Shown: positions 36,381-49,030 of the stretch, piece by piece | How positions within the stretch are numbered: the first letter of the stretch is position 1 | Layout of the letters: every line of letters starts with the position of its first letter | Source of the DNA: Batillaria attramentaria | Taxonomy: Eukaryota > Mollusca > Gastropoda > Batillariidae | NCBI GenBank assembly: GCA_018292915.2 | Contig: JACVVK020000219.1 | Coordinates: 619,501 to 683,500, forward strand | Direction: 5' to 3' | DNA: 64,000 bases | Program-made: the position numbers and the translations under genes | Notes under the pieces: generated by a model | Databases searched by the model: none | Told to the model about the DNA's origin: nothing | Seen by the model: only the letters and a program-made list of their open reading frames with translations

Positions 36381-36775
36381 CACAGACACGCAAACAGACA
36401 GACACATCCCAGCATTGAAAGTCCAATTCGGTTATCCCGGCTCCAGAGAGAGAGAGAGAGAGAGAGAGGGTGGGTGTCTGGGGTATAACGTCCTTTTCCA
36501 CCACATATGAGAGAGAGAGAGAGAGATATTCTTAATTGATCAACGGGTAAAGCTTTAGCACATGGGTCAGTTTTCGAACTTGCCGTTGCTACAGTTAGTA
36601 CATAAAATAGAACAACTACTCTACATAACTATTAAAACAGAGAGAGAGAGAGACAGAGAGAGAGACAGAGACAGACAGACAGACAGACAGACGGACGGAC
36701 GGACGGACAGAGTGAGTGAGTGAGTGAGTTACGGCTTAACGCCCCGCAAGGAGAGAGAGAGAGAGAGAGAGAGAG
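36334..36775 (+). repeat. (GA)n, (CAGA)n, (GTGA)n cluster
   Basis: Contains SINE S1 remnants and GAACTTGCCGTTGCTACAG at 36575. Confidence 0.9.
36409..36508 (-). mobile_element. SINE S1 fragments split by (GA)n
   Basis: Head remnant at 36409-36444 and tail remnant at 36468-36508, with (GA)n between. The order is not that of a simple copy, so rearrangement or two fragments. Confidence 0.6.
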
Positions 36776-36971
36776 AATTTTAAGAAGGGATGTGTCTCGA
36801 CTTTCTGCCTGAAGTACCTACTCATCGCAGACCCTGACTTCTCGTATTTGTAACGCTTTGTCATACGGTTACATCTTCAACGCCAGCCGAGCCCACCAAG
36901 GCAACCAAACGGGCAGCCTGTGTAGCAGAGGACCTCTCCTTGCTTCCGTGAAAAGGCGCCTCAGCATAAAC

Positions 36972-37535
36972 GTATGGTATGGTATGGTGTGGTAGACTTC
37001 TCCTCGGCGCACATATCTCAATTCAATTCAATTCAATTCAATATAACTTTATTGTCTGTCGATGGCAGAAAATTTTCTTCTGGCTCACACACACACACAC
37101 ACCCCTACATTAATTTATCTAGACATATAAATCCATACATATTAAACACAGATCCTAAAGTAATGTGTGATGTCCAAGTCTAATACTATGCAACTAAACT
37201 AAGAAATCTAAACTAAAAGATGGCAAGGGCATAGCGGACATGACACAGCTGAGTAGTAAGCCCAGTTTTGAAAATCTCAACAAATAAAATCTATACATAC
37301 TGGGGACGGGCAGTAAACACAGTCATGAGTTTCTGCTGAAATGCTTACGGCGCCGCAGGGCTGGAGGACGAAGCAGCGAAAGCCTGCTGCCGCTAAGCGC
37401 TACTTTATGTGCAAACCTCCACCCTGCTATTCACTCTGGTGCGTGCGACAGTGCTTGTTTTCCACGACACCGGCCACAGCCTACTCTTCTTCGAAATAGG
37501 AACGTGGGATTTTTAGCGTGCACGCTTGATGTATG
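36972..37535 (-). mobile_element. SINE S3 interrupted by a LINE 3' end
   Basis: The (GGTAT)n tail and 3' body are at 36972-37018 and the rest at 37330-37535. The break falls inside CGCACATATC|TTCTGCTGAAATGC relative to the copy at 6142. Confidence 0.75.
37018..37329 (-). mobile_element. LINE 3' end with (CAATT)n tail, nested in SINE S3
   Basis: On the minus strand it ends ACAATAAAGTTATATTGAAT plus ATTGA repeats, a typical LINE 3' terminus. No coding part is retained. Confidence 0.6.
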
Positions 37536-37942
37536 TCCCAAACGGTTGTATCTTTAACGCCAGACACGAGGAAACTATGCCGGCCGCATGGGTAATAGGC
37601 AACTTTTTCTTTTTCGCCCCCACGATAAGGATGTCAAACGGTTATATCTCGAATGCCAACCACAAGTGAACCGAGTACACAACCTCTTCTTGTATTCGTT
37701 ACAAAAGGCGCCTCGGGATAAGGATGTCAAACGGTTATATCTCGAATGCCAATCACAAGTGAACCAAGTACACCAACTCTTTTCGTATTTACAAAAGGCG
37801 CCTCGGGATAAGGATGCCAAACGGTTATATCTCGAATGCCAACCACAAGTGAACAAAGTACACAACCTCTTCTTGTATTCGTTACAAAATGCGCCTCGGG
37901 ATAAGGATGTCGTACCGTGAATGCCATCCACAAGTGAACCAA

Positions 37943-38352
37943 GGGGCGGTCGGTGGTCTAGTGGTTAAGAGACTTGTCACCAATGCGAGAGGTCAGGGGT
38001 TCGAGTCCCACTCGGGGCAAAGAATTTTTCCTTCTCGTATGTGGCACCGTTCATTCGGGCCGATCGTCGGGGTTTCTCTCCGGGTACTCCGGCTTCCTCC
38101 CCCTCTGCTTTGGAAATGTTCAGCCCACCAAACTTGAAAAATAAATGCAATTCTAAATTCCGAAATTTAAGTAGCTGAGCTGACCCTTCGCACCACGTGA
38201 TTGTAATGTGTTTATGTCCAGTGTGTGAGAGATTGCGTGTGATTCAGGTGAGCGTGCGTGTTGGGTTCAGTTCGCGGCGCTTTGAGCCGATTCATGAAAT
38301 TGAGAAAAGCGCTTATACAATACTCATTATTATTATTATTATTATTATTAAG
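37943..38352 (+). mobile_element. V-domain SINE (S4), full-length with (ATT)n tail
   Basis: Head GGTGGTCTAGTGGTTAAG (box A) and GGTTCGAGTCC (box B). The core GTTTCTCTCCGGGTACTCCG matches the V-domain of V-SINEs, known in fish and molluscs. The 3' part runs through AAATAAATGCAATTCTAAAT to GAAAAGCGCTTATACAATAC and (ATT)n. It inserted into the 90-bp satellite. Confidence 0.75.
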
Positions 38353-39083
38353 TACAATATTGTTTTCGTTACAAAAGGCGCCTCGGGATAAGAATGTCAA
38401 ACGGTTGTATCTCTAACTCCAGTCACAAGGAAACCAAACGGGGCCGCCTGCGTAGTAGACAACCTCTTCAGTCTTGTATTCGTCACAATTAAAACGCACC
38501 CCAGGATAAATATGCCAAATCTTTTTTCTTTTCTTTTTTTTTGCGTCAGCGACAAGGGGGCCGCCTGCGTAGTGGCCAACTTCTTCTTGAATTCGTCACA
38601 ATAGGCACCCCAGAATAAATATGCCGAATGGTTGTATCTTTTAGTGTCAACGGCAAGGGAACCATGCTGGCCGCCCGCGTAATAGGCAGCCTATTCTTGT
38701 TTCCGTGATAAAAGGCGATCTCACGATAAATATGCCGTAAGGTCGTATCTCTGGAGCCAACGACATGACAATCATATATCATTCGTAAATTGTTTACAGA
38801 CAAAACACTTGGTCTCTCTCTCCGAGGTCTTGGGGCCTGAAACGCGTCAAATCGGCAAACACGTGTTGGCAAAGCTATCTGGGACACTGTGCACACACAT
38901 TTCCTTCAAGTTGTTGTCCAGTTCTATTTTGATAACGGCTCCCTGAGCAGACGACAATAAAATTATTGAAACACAGCTCCCCCGCCTGGCTGTGAACGTT
39001 GGAAGATACATAACGCTTGGCAAATGTTTGCGAGATTTTGGACACGTGCCAATGTGACCGGAGAAAACATCTTGAATTCTTCT

Positions 39084-39434
39084 TCTTCTTCTTCTGCGTT
39101 CCCGGCCATGCTAAATGGAAAGTCCAGTCTTGGTGACGAACTCCGCTGTCCGCCGCAGCGACGCTGTCGGTCCCCAAAGCTTCTCTTGTAGGTTCGCCTC
39201 ACTGGGCCACAGCTTGCGTCGGAGGGCGCTGTAGGTGGGGCACGCCTGGAGGATATGGGTTGGAGTCTGTGGGCCTGTGCCACATGGACATTGGTCAGTG
39301 TGTGAGATCTGCAGGCGGTAGAGATGGGAGAGGAGTTGGCAGTGTCCAGTTCTGAGCCTGAAGATGGCGACTTGGTCGGCTCTGTCCAGCTGGTAGATGC
39401 ATCTTGAATTCAAGTTTGCTCTCGCAGATTCCAT
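39084..39434 (-). pseudogene. LINE ORF2 C-terminus (RNase H side) with (GAA)n tail
   Basis: The minus strand reads L-D-R-A-D-Q-V-A-I-F-R-L-R-T-G-H, then C-P-C-G and H-I-L-Q-A-C-P-T-Y, with L-R-R-K-L-W-P and F-V-T-K-T-G-L at the end. This is the Cys/His region after RNase H in Jockey/RTE-like elements. (GAA)n follows on the minus strand. 5' truncated. Confidence 0.75.
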
Positions 39435-39679
39435 TCTGATATCTTTTTGTTTTGCTATGCTGTGCTCTGTTCTGCGAGGTTCTAGTCTCCTCGATCTGTC
39501 CTATTCTATGCTGTCTTTTCTTTTCTCTTTTATTCTGCTCTGTTCTGCTCTGTGCTTCTTTCCGATCTCCTTTGTTCTTCATTGTGCTCCTCCTTCTGTT
39601 CTACTAATTAATTCAACCTCATTGAATATCACATTAAAAAAAAAACAACAAAGCATGTCACACCTATTTGTTGGTGGGG

Positions 39680-39950
39680 GTCTTTTTTTTTTTTTGGTTT
39701 GTTTTGTTGTTGTTTTTTTTTCCCCTGTTCTTTTAGGATTTTGTTGTTCTGTTTGTTTGTTTGTTTGTTGTTTTGGGTTTTTGTTTTGTTTGTTTGTTTT
39801 TGTTTGGTTTTTTGTGTGGGTTTTTTGTTTGTTTGTTTTGGGGTTGTTGCTTTTTTTTTTGGGGGGGGGGTGGGGGGGTGGGGGTGAGGGTGTGTGTGTG
39901 AGTAGGGGGAGGGGGTAGAGGGTGTGTGTGGGGGGGGGGGGGGGGGGCAG
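39680..39950 (+). repeat. T/G-rich low-complexity block
   Basis: (TTTG)n followed by (TGGGGG)n and poly-G. No gene. Confidence 0.9.
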
Positions 39951-40780
39951 GGGTTGTCGTTTTGTTTTCCTTCGTTTTCTTTCCTTTTGTCATGTTTTCG
40001 TTTTGTTTTTTTGTTTCCGTTTCGGAAGGAGGTGTTTGTTTCATACTCTTTAACCGTAAATTGCATGGCGTGTGAGAGCCTCGTCTCATTAGGCTTTTTC
40101 ACGTACCTCTTCAATCCTGCCTCACGAGTGATGTCTAGCAGCGGGCGGCTGACATAAAATAATAAAATATAATTTACTTAGGTAACAAAAGCAAATTAAA
40201 GCTCTCTCCAGAACGGAGGCAACGCCTATGAACAACATCTACAGTGTGTGTCTAGTCATCCTGCAGCACAGTTTTCATTCTGCCCTGCTTTCGTAAACGA
40301 CTTGAAATTGACAACATCCGTCAGGGGGAAAGAAATGATAGCCCTTCGCACGCAAGGAGTTAAAATGATATCGCCAACGGAACAGTTAAGTATTCTCTAG
40401 GCGAATCTCCCGTCTGGATGGCTACCTGTTCAGAACCCTGGGGCTGTCTCGAATTCCCCCCCGAAAGAAGTTCATGCGACAAAAGCCGGAACTAATTTCT
40501 CTTGAGAACAAAATTGGACGAAACTAAACGGTAAGTAGCTTTTGTTCCCTGGCGTGGCATTTTTGATGTTGTAATGCCGGCTGCAGAAAAGGGGAAAAAA
40601 AATACTCAGGAAATGAGTCTCAACTTGATATCAACTTTAAGCCTATTAACGTTTGCTCGTGGGGGATCTGGTTGGTTTCGTAAGCAAAAATGTTAGAGTG
40701 GCTGATCTGGTTTCATCAAAGGCAAAATCCCAGTGAAGCTCTTTTTTAATGAAAGCAAATCGTGTGTTCATGTTTTATTT

Positions 40781-41175
40781 ATTAAAGGTAAAACTGTAAT
40801 AAATGATGACATTTAAATCATTGAATTTAAAACTGGGCTGACTTAACCGAATAATTGAAGAAATTATGTAGTCAGACGGACAGACAGACAGACAGACGGA
40901 GAGAGAGAGAGAGAGAGGGTGGGGGTGGGTGATTATTAAAGGTAAAACTGTAATAAATGATGACATTTAAATCATTGAATTTAAAACTGGGCTGACTTAA
41001 CCGAATAATTGAAGAAATTATGTAGTCAGACGGACAGACAGACAGACAGACGGAGAGAGAGAGAGAGGGTGGGGGTGGGTGATTATTAAAGGTAAAACTG
41101 TAATAAATGATGACATTGAAATCATCAAATTTAAAACTGGGTGACTTCACCGAATGATTGAAGCAATCATGTAGT
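40781..41175 (+). repeat. 150-154-bp tandem repeat, three units
   Basis: ATTAAAGGTAAAACTGTAAT starts units at 40781, 40935 and 41085. Each ends in (CAGA)n(GA)n and GGGTGGGGGTGGG. Confidence 0.9.
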
Positions 41176-41209
41176 CAGACAGACAGAGAGACAGAGAGGG
41201 TGGGGGCGG

Positions 41210-41334
41210 GGAGGGGGAGTGTTTTGGAGTTTAACGTCCTTTTCCACCACATATGGGTGATATCAGACTGGGCAACGATGAAAAAGCCAGCACAAATACT
41301 TGGCCCCAGCCGTGATTCGAACTCACGACCCGAG

Positions 41335-41336
<2 letters not shown>
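41210..41336 (-). mobile_element. SINE S1, head lost
   Basis: Tail, core and box B are present; the rest of the head is replaced by (GA)n. Confidence 0.85.

Positions 41337-41338
<2 letters not shown>

Positions 41339-41392
<54 letters not shown>
41339..41392 (+). repeat. (GA)n
   Basis: Replaces the head of an S1 SINE. GTTTGAAAGTAATG.AGAACG follows here and again after (GA)n at 41610-41632. Confidence 0.95.
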
Positions 41393-41394
<2 letters not shown>

Positions 41395-41713
41395 CTGGCT
41401 GTATTTTTCGACACTAGAGGTTTGAAAGTAATGAAGAACGCTTCAGAAAGTTTTTTTCAAATCTGTAAGACCTACCGAAGACATTACATCCTTTACACCA
41501 GGGGGGACCCAGAATCATAGGCGAGAGAGAAAACAACAACAACAACAACAACAACACACGTCAGTTCCGTGAACTAAACATTTGACGTTCGCCTCAGAGG
41601 TCGTCATACAGAGAGAGAGAGAGAGAGAGAGGGGTTTGAAAGTAATGGAGAACGCTTCAGAAAGTTTTCATATTTATCTTCACGCTACAAAAAAAAAACA
41701 AAAACAAAAAAAC

Positions 41714-42335
41714 AGACGACTCCATTCGACAAGCCTCGCCCCTTTACTCTGCCGTGCAATTGGTAAAAACAGTACGTCCCTGACCTCATTTTATGGAAAA
41801 GGGGCTGATTTCGAGATGAAAGCGATTGACGTTATGGTCTTTTTCCTGAAATGACGTCAATGGACTTACTGCTTTCTTGATAAGTTTCAGTCATATCAAA
41901 CTTCTTTGTAGTGTCTGGCAAGAAAGTTTGCCAGACCGTGCCATGCGCTGTGCTCATAATGCCGTGGCACACGACTGGCACACGACTGGCACACGACTGG
42001 TTGAACTCTGGGCCCGCATGTAAATGTCGGGGTTAGCGAGTTTAGCCCCGGGTTAGAGCCTAACCTCGAACTGAACTAGCTCTAGGGTTAAATTTTCTGT
42101 TGTATTTTTGTTTTAAATCAGGAAGCGGGTCCATTCCAGCAAGGTGCCTATGCCGTTAAAGAAGGATTTTTGTCTTTCTTCCTTCGCATCCTTTTTGTTT
42201 TAAATTTAATTTTGTTTTGGGGTTTCTTTTGTCCTAATATGGGTTAGGCCCGTAGCTGTGGGTTAAGTTAACCTCGAGTTTTACATACGGGCCATGGGGT
42301 CTTGCCCATGTTGATTGAGAGGAGTGGAGTCGTCT
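41714..42335. mobile_element. MITE family M2, copy 2, interrupted by M1
   Basis: Left end GACGACTCCATTCGACAAGC; right end GAGGAGTGGAGTCGTC followed by TA. The interior contains a triplicated CACGACTGG unit (41968-42001) and is split by an M1 element (42009-42296). Confidence 0.7.
42009..42296 (-). mobile_element. MITE family M1, copy 3 (nested in MITE M2)
   Basis: Reverse orientation relative to the copy at position 1. It starts GGGCCCGCATGTAAATGTCG and ends TTACATACGGGCC. It sits inside the larger M2 element at 41714-42335, so it inserted later than M2. Confidence 0.85.
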
Positions 42336-42899
42336 ATTACCAACTTAAGACAGGCTGGAATGACATGCCTAACAAACTGCGTTTATTGCTATAAGAACAT
42401 AGGGTATCCTTTCATCACGAACGTTCTTTGACAGCCAGAAAGAACAAATATTACCGACAACTTACAAAATCGGACAGCTCGAGCAGATCAAAGTACCGAA
42501 GTAATATAACAAGTTGGGTCGCTGCGTCTACAAGTAAAAAGTAAAAAAAAAAAAAAAAAAAAATGCCATGCGAGTTACGTAATTACTCCTGTTTGATATT
42601 CTAATGAGAGACCTTTCCGCATAACATGTCGTATTTCCGGGATAATTGGAAAGTAAAATGATAACTTTGACTCTCCGACTGTCCGCCGTTTGTCAGGTAA
42701 TGCATCTTACTTGACTTAATGGTCATATATCTGAGGCAAATAGCTGCATAAACCAGGAACAGGGACGGGAAAGCAAGAAGGCGATTTAGCTGTTTCCTTC
42801 AGACAGGCGTCGACATAGATTTATGGGTTTGGGGGGTTTTTGTCAGTTTTGTTAACGTCATTATTTGCACGTCCATGTTGTTTATTTGCGTCTAGGCTT

Positions 42900-43245
42900 T
42901 GTGTCTTTGCGTGTGGGGTCTGGGTTTTGGTTTGGTTTTGGTTTGTTTTATTTGTTTTGTTGTTGTTTTTGTGAGTTTTTAAATTTTATTTTGTTTTGTT
43001 TTTGTTTGTTTGGGTTTTTTTTTTTTTTGGGGGGGGGGGGGATTGGTGGTTTAGGTTTTTTTTTAATTGTTGTTGTTGTTGGGTTTTTTGTTTGTTTTTT
43101 GTTGTTGTTGTTGTTGTTGCTGTTTCTGGGTGTTTTGTTTTTGTGGGCGTTTTGCTTTTTGGGTTTTGTGGGTTTGGGGTCTTTTATTTATTTATTTATT
43201 TATTTATTTTGGGGTGTTTGTTTGTTTGTTTGTTTGTTTGTTTGT
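42900..43245 (+). repeat. T/G-rich low-complexity block
   Basis: (TTTG)n, (TTG)n, (TTTA)n and poly-G. Open frames are artefacts. Confidence 0.9.
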
Positions 43246-43404
43246 TGAAGCTGAAGCAGCAGCCAACGTAGGGGCCATCACTCGAGGGGAGAGTTGTCTT
43301 TTCCTTGGTTCCTGTCTATCTCAACTGGGCAGATACGGCGGTACTTGACTTCAAAAATGAAAGTACCTCCTCAAATGCTCCCCCCCCCCCTCCCCACCCA
43401 CCAC

Positions 43405-43500
43405 CCTCTCTCTCTCTCTCTCTCTCTCCAATAACATTTTGAGACATTCTGTTTGATTCTATCAAACCGTTTTACCGGACACGTGAATTTACATGTCAAG

Positions 43501-43558
<58 letters not shown>
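43405..43558 (+). repeat. Two (CT)n tracts around a 75-bp segment
   Basis: The segment ends GTGAATTTACATGTCAAGAAG, a motif that also precedes (CT)n at 56023 and 56371. Confidence 0.85.
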
Positions 43559-43561
<3 letters not shown>

Positions 43562-43599
43562 TGGGGTGTAGTCTTGTGACAATCATTTTCCGATAAAAC

Positions 43600-44034
43600 A
43601 CCAACCAAACGCAATATTAGGTGGGTGACGCGAGTGAGCAGCTTATTCTCCGGTGCGTGACATCAAAGCTCTGGCGCCCTTGCTTACTTCAGATACTAGG
43701 ACACTAATTATTCCAAATCAGTACATCTAAAGAGCCGGGTTTCTTTGAAATTGGTGAAAAATGTTACCAGGTTATCACGGTGACGTGACCAGAAATCTGC
43801 ATAAAACGGAGCCGACTGACATTAATGTGGGATCGTTTCGTACATTTGTGCGCTTAGCCTGGAAACCCGGTTAAGGATGGGGACCACGTGTGAAAAACAA
43901 GGAATCGCTTGGAAAGAACAGCCGAAACGGTCATTTCAGCGCAGAGTGTGTCAGCCCGATTTTGAGGATTAAGCCACACCTTTAAAAATGGCGTCAGACC
44001 GTCCGTATGTTTCGCTGTTTTGAGAATGTTTTGA
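43600..44034. other. No gene recognised
   Basis: No repeat or coding signal seen. Confidence 0.5.
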
Positions 44035-44500
44035 GCATGTGTGGGTCAACGAATACAAATGCACGACGCCTCGAAATGCCTATAATTATATTCCCTATAT
44101 ACACCCTTAAAAGGCTTCAATCTAGAAATAAAAAAATTACCATGCACATACCATTCAAGGGCACGTTCCTAACAGGAGTTTAAAAAAACAAAATTAAATG
44201 TCTCCTTTCCGCTCAGGCCTCACTAGAGTAATGCAAGGCTACTTTCTGATTAGGCCAGGAAGCCGCTTCACCCAAATCCACTCGCGTCGCTGTTGCCGCA
44301 ATCCAGCGCATAAAGTCCCAGCTTCACTGGCAGCTTGCCTCTTGTTGCGGTACCCTGCCATGCACCTTGGGCTACAAAGTACAAATATCACGAAAATCAC
44401 GCTTTTACATCACAGCAAAAATCATTACAAACTAGCACACTCGCCAAACAGAGTTCTCCAAATAAACACCAAACATGACCCCACCTATGCCTCTGTTCTG
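44035..44500 (-). repeat. Dispersed repeat R1, copy 4
   Basis: The final ~150 bp (TACAAAGTACAAATATCACG to AACATGACCCCA) are almost identical to the copy at 45830. Confidence 0.75.
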
Positions 44501-44569
44501 CGCAAAAAGTCGCAGCTTCAGTTGCAGTATGCCTTCTCTTTCTACGCCCTGGCATGTGGCCCGAATGTC

Positions 44570-45640
44570 GAAGTAATGGGATATTAGAGATATCGACTAA
44601 GACCTCAACCATCTTGGAAAAACAAATAGCGACCAAAGTGAAATTCACACAGTTCTTCTATTTTCTAACTCCCTTCACTCCTGCCAGTGAACTTGTGGTA
44701 ACCCAAGACTGGTAGAATCTCATTTAACCTATAAACTTTTAGCCTATATTTACTAGTTGTTTTAATCCAGCTTTTTACCTTTTAACGAAGGGGCCTTCAA
44801 ACTTGTGGCTGCCGCGAATTAGTCCTTGTTGCTGACGCGGCGTTAAGCCTTAAAATACTCGCTCACTCCTGCTGGAAGGAATGAAAATAGGTTGGGCAGA
44901 GGTTACGGCAAGTGTAGCGGAAACAACCAGTATAATTGACTTCACACCTACACCAGACGGCTTTCACAACAATATAGAAAGTACCGTATGAACCAATTTC
45001 TTCTACTTTTCTTATGACACCCTCTCCCCTTGTCTTAATGTAGGCTAACTGCAGACGAAAGAGTTCGACAACATATAGGCCACGAACTTAAGAAGATAAC
45101 GTTAAACAACGTTGTTTGTTTTTGAATAACTATCCTTGTTTACCAACAAATCAACACAATTTTTGCTGGGGAAATAGCCGCAAAGTCATGAAATTTCGTG
45201 GATGTGCATTGAAAATTGACAGAGTTGTGATACTTTGAGTGAAGGTGTGTTTTTTTTGTGTGTGTGTTTTTTGTTTTTTTTTACCCACGACGTACGGCCA
45301 AGGTTTTAATGACACAAGAATACAATTATTCGTTCGGTCGACCTATATGTGCTGTGGTTCAAAGTGCACCCGGTGATCTGTTACTTCCTTAAAGCAGATC
45401 TGATGCTGCAGTAACACGCTTTTGCGTGGAAAAAGGTGATTATGACAGTAATGGATTCCGGCAGCGTCAAATGGCAAACTAGCATTTCGTTACTGGGACA
45501 AGAACTCAGGGGGTAAAAACATTCCTGAAGGACGTATGAGATCTTGCCTACACTTCGGTAAAGAGCATATATATCACAAGAGTCATCAGCGCCGATAATA
45601 TAATGGCTTCAACGTCTGAGATGTATGATTTATTGTGGTG
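44570..45640. other. No gene recognised
   Basis: The longest stretch without a recognised repeat or domain; short frames only. Confidence 0.5.
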
Positions 45641-45829
45641 GGGAATCTCTCTCTCTCTCTCTCTCTCTCTCTGGCACACATCACGCATATAATCCATTTT
45701 TAATGTCTCGTAATAACCCAGTTTAAATATCAAAGTTTTCGGTCTCATTTTTTTTCTCTAGGAAAGGGCGGTCGTGCGCAGACAAACATTACATGATGAA
45801 TTGTCTATAATGGCATACTTTCCGTTAAG

Positions 45830-46365
45830 CCACGGCGGCCAAAATAATGAGATTTATCTGTGGCCAAAACTACGGAGACCAGTTCTCCTGGCTGTCAGCG
45901 TTGTTGGCCAAAGAACACAAAAGCACGAAGTCTCAAAATGGCAATATATTCCCTATTACCCTAAGGCATCATTGCCATCCCTAAACATGCTCCAACCTAC
46001 GAACGAAAAAAAAAGTTATCATTCACAGACCATTCAAGGGCACGCCCCTGACAGGAGTTATAAAACATTTGAATGTCTCCTTTCCGCTCAGGCCTCACTG
46101 GAGTAATGCTAGTCTACTAACTGTACAGGCCAGAAAGCCGCTTCGCCCAAATCCGCCCGCGTCGCTGTTGCCGAAATTCAGCGCATAAAGTCCCACCTTC
46201 ACAGGCAGCTTGCCTCTTGTTGCTGCCCCGTGGCATGCACCTTGGGCTACAAAGTACAAATATCACGAAAATCACGCTTTTACATCACAGCAAAAATCAT
46301 TACAAACTAGCACACTCGCCAAACAGAGTTCTCCAAATAAACACCAAACATGACCCCACGGTCAG
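45830..46365 (-). repeat. Dispersed repeat R1, copy 5
   Basis: Near-identical to the 44035 copy at its end; more diverged elsewhere. Apparent open frames in both come from this shared stretch and are not a gene. Confidence 0.75.
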
Positions 46366-46530
46366 TCTGTGTCCTTCAGCACTAATTTTGGCTCAGTTGC
46401 TTATATACAATTATGTCTAACTGAGAGGGGACGGGAACGATTTAGCAAAAGACAACTTGGATTTAATCATACGAAAACACGCCCGTGGGTAACATTGGCT
46501 GTTTCGTCTTGTCCTTTCTTGTCCTGGTTT

Positions 46531-46695
46531 GGGGAGCCGGGACAGCCGAATGGTAGAGCGTTGGACTCTTAATGCTCGGGTCGTGAGTTCGAATCCCGGC
46601 TGGGGCCAAATATTTGTGCAGGCCTTTTTCTCGTTGCCTCGTCTTTTGGTATCACCCACAGGTGATGGAAAAGGGCGTTAAAAACCCACCCACCC
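46531..46695 (+). mobile_element. SINE S1, target duplication
   Basis: CTTGTCCTGGTTT on both sides. Variant subfamily: head ACAGCCGAATGG and TTTTTCTCGTTGCC in the core. Confidence 0.93.
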
Positions 46696-47100
46696 TCTTG
46701 TCCTGGTTTGAACTCTCGACTTTCTGAGTAACAAAAAGTGAATGCTTTGTCACAAAGAATAAGAAGATTTTGAAAAAAAAGAAAAGAACTAAAGTCACTT
46801 TTTCTAGTATTTTTTTTAAAAAAAGACATGAAGGTATTTATCAACTAAAGTCGCTATTTTCAGTGAGATTTTTTTTTTCTCTCCAAAAGACATAAGACGT
46901 ATTTCTCAAGGCATTAAGACTAAGGTCTAAAATCTTAAGACCAAGAGGATTTTCAATTCAAGAATAGGAAGATTAAAACAACGCACTTGTTCGATGTCAA
47001 AAAGGAGTGGACTTGTGACTTAAGGCTAAGACAAAAGCTTGTATTCCAGATTGGCTTAGTTTTGACACCAAGGAGATTGCAATTTTAGAACGGGAACAGT

Positions 47101-47413
<313 letters not shown>

Positions 47414-47854
47414 ATGATAGCTTTATTATGAACAACTTGTCGGATGTATGAAACCTCAGCAGCAGCATGCCACAAGATATTGTTACAGTGCCTATGATAC
47501 GCTCTGCCTACGTGTGTATATGTGATTTGTACTGCACAGTGTGCCCGTGGAGTACCTGTGTTAATGTATGTAAATATAACAGATTTTTTTTTTTTAAAAG
47601 GAACATTAAAACAAAGCAAATAAACAAACAACCTAGTAATAATACTATCAGTTTTGTTTTTGCAAGACTAACACCACAGTCATTTTGACAGCATTTATTG
47701 TGACTATATGACAACAGAATGATTTGTCAGTGTGTATACCAAGTAAGTATAACAATGTCTACCAAAAAAGAAAGAATGCACAACCGAAACGTACACATGG
47801 CAAGTTTCATTCATCACACCCAAACAACAACAAAAACTGCCACAAAGTACACAC

Positions 47855-48144
47855 GCATGCATAATAATACCAAGTGAGCGTGCTAAAAATTCTACGTCGA
47901 TCTTTCGAAGAAGAGTAGGCTTTGGCCGGTGGTGTGGAGAATAGAAATAGCAGTTTGTAGGTTTGCACGTAAAGTAGCGCTTAGCAGCAATAGGCTTTCG
48001 TTGCTTTGTCCTTCATCCCTGCGGCACCTTGAGCATCTAAAACGAGACGGGTATGTGCGGCTACGAAAAACATACCGTACCATACCATACCATACCATAC
48101 CATACCATACCATGCATTGTCATACCATACCATACAATACCATG
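47855..48144 (+). mobile_element. SINE S3, 5'-truncated
   Basis: Body from AAGTGAGCGTGCTAAAAATTC to an (ATACC)n tail, immediately followed by an S1 SINE. Confidence 0.75.
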
Positions 48145-48311
48145 CCGGGATAGCCGAATGGTAGAGCGTTGGAATTTTAATGTTCGAGCCGAGAGTTCGA
48201 ATCCCGGCTGGGGCCAAATATTTGTGCTGGCCTTTACCTCTCTGCCCTGTCGTTGGTATCACCCATACTTGGTGAAAAAGGACGCTAAACTCCCAAACGC
48301 CCACCCACCCA
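48145..48311 (+). mobile_element. SINE S1 in an (ATACC)n tail
   Basis: Starts CCGGGATAGCCGAATGG, directly after the tail of an S3 SINE. Confidence 0.88.
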
Positions 48312-48349
48312 CACACCATACCACACAAAGTGCAACGATACGCACCTAA

Positions 48350-49030
48350 CACAATATACAGAACTCCCTACGCAAAAATAGCTTCCTCCCAGGCCGGATC
48401 ACAAAGAAGCCCCGAGGACATGTCTCCCCACTCGTGACGGCCCTAAAATCGGGTTATCCCCCCCACCGCAACTACCTGGCAAAAAGCCAGCGTTGCGGGG
48501 CGTTTGTTCTGGGACTGCTCTCCCGTTGCAAGAGGACCACACCTATCAGTCTGAGCAAAGATCGCGGCCCTGTCCCGCTGGTGCTAAATTAGATGACGCG
48601 GGGACAGGGGAGAGTATTTACCGTCCCTCTCCTTCTCCAGCGATGGAAAGACGAGCCGGGGACTCAATTCTCGTAGAGAGAGGAGAGTTGAGGACGGGGG
48701 AGTAAGTGAAGTGAACAGGTGACGGACCGTCCGGACGAGTGTTAGTCTTGTGTCCAGGCTATGGACTTTGTTCACCTCTCTGGTCGTTTTGGGGTGGAGG
48801 GTTCATTTCCTTGGCCGTGTTTGAGATAAGGGCACTGGGGCCCCCTCTTTCGTGTTTGGCAGACATTGTGACGTGGACGCGTCGACGTTGGAGGGAGCAG
48901 TGCTCGTTGAGGGTCTGAGTAAAAAGGGAGCCGGTGTAAACGTATGTTGTTGACGTAAAGAGGTGAACGGTTTGATTGCCTTCGAGCGTTTTGGTACGTC
49001 CACCCACGAGATCTCGTCACTCATGCGAGA
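48350..49030. other. GC-richer stretch, no gene recognised
   Basis: Higher GC than its surroundings, several overlapping frames of 60-82 codons with no recognisable domain or leader. Could hold an exon of an unknown gene; nothing decides this. Confidence 0.35.

Larger units (their letters stand above)
36800..38780 (+). repeat. Decaying satellite, about 90-bp unit
   Basis: Best units lie at 37615-37935: AAGGATGTCAAACGGTTATA and TTACAAAAGGCGCCTCGGG recur every 90-93 bp. Looser copies lie at 36840-36970, 37545-37600 and 38365-38770. S3, LINE and V-SINE insertions break the array. Confidence 0.75.

Noticed and set aside
44198..46420. Two similar frames of 129 and 67 codons
   Set aside because: They share a stretch only because both lie in R1 repeat copies; frames are broken differently in other R1 copies.
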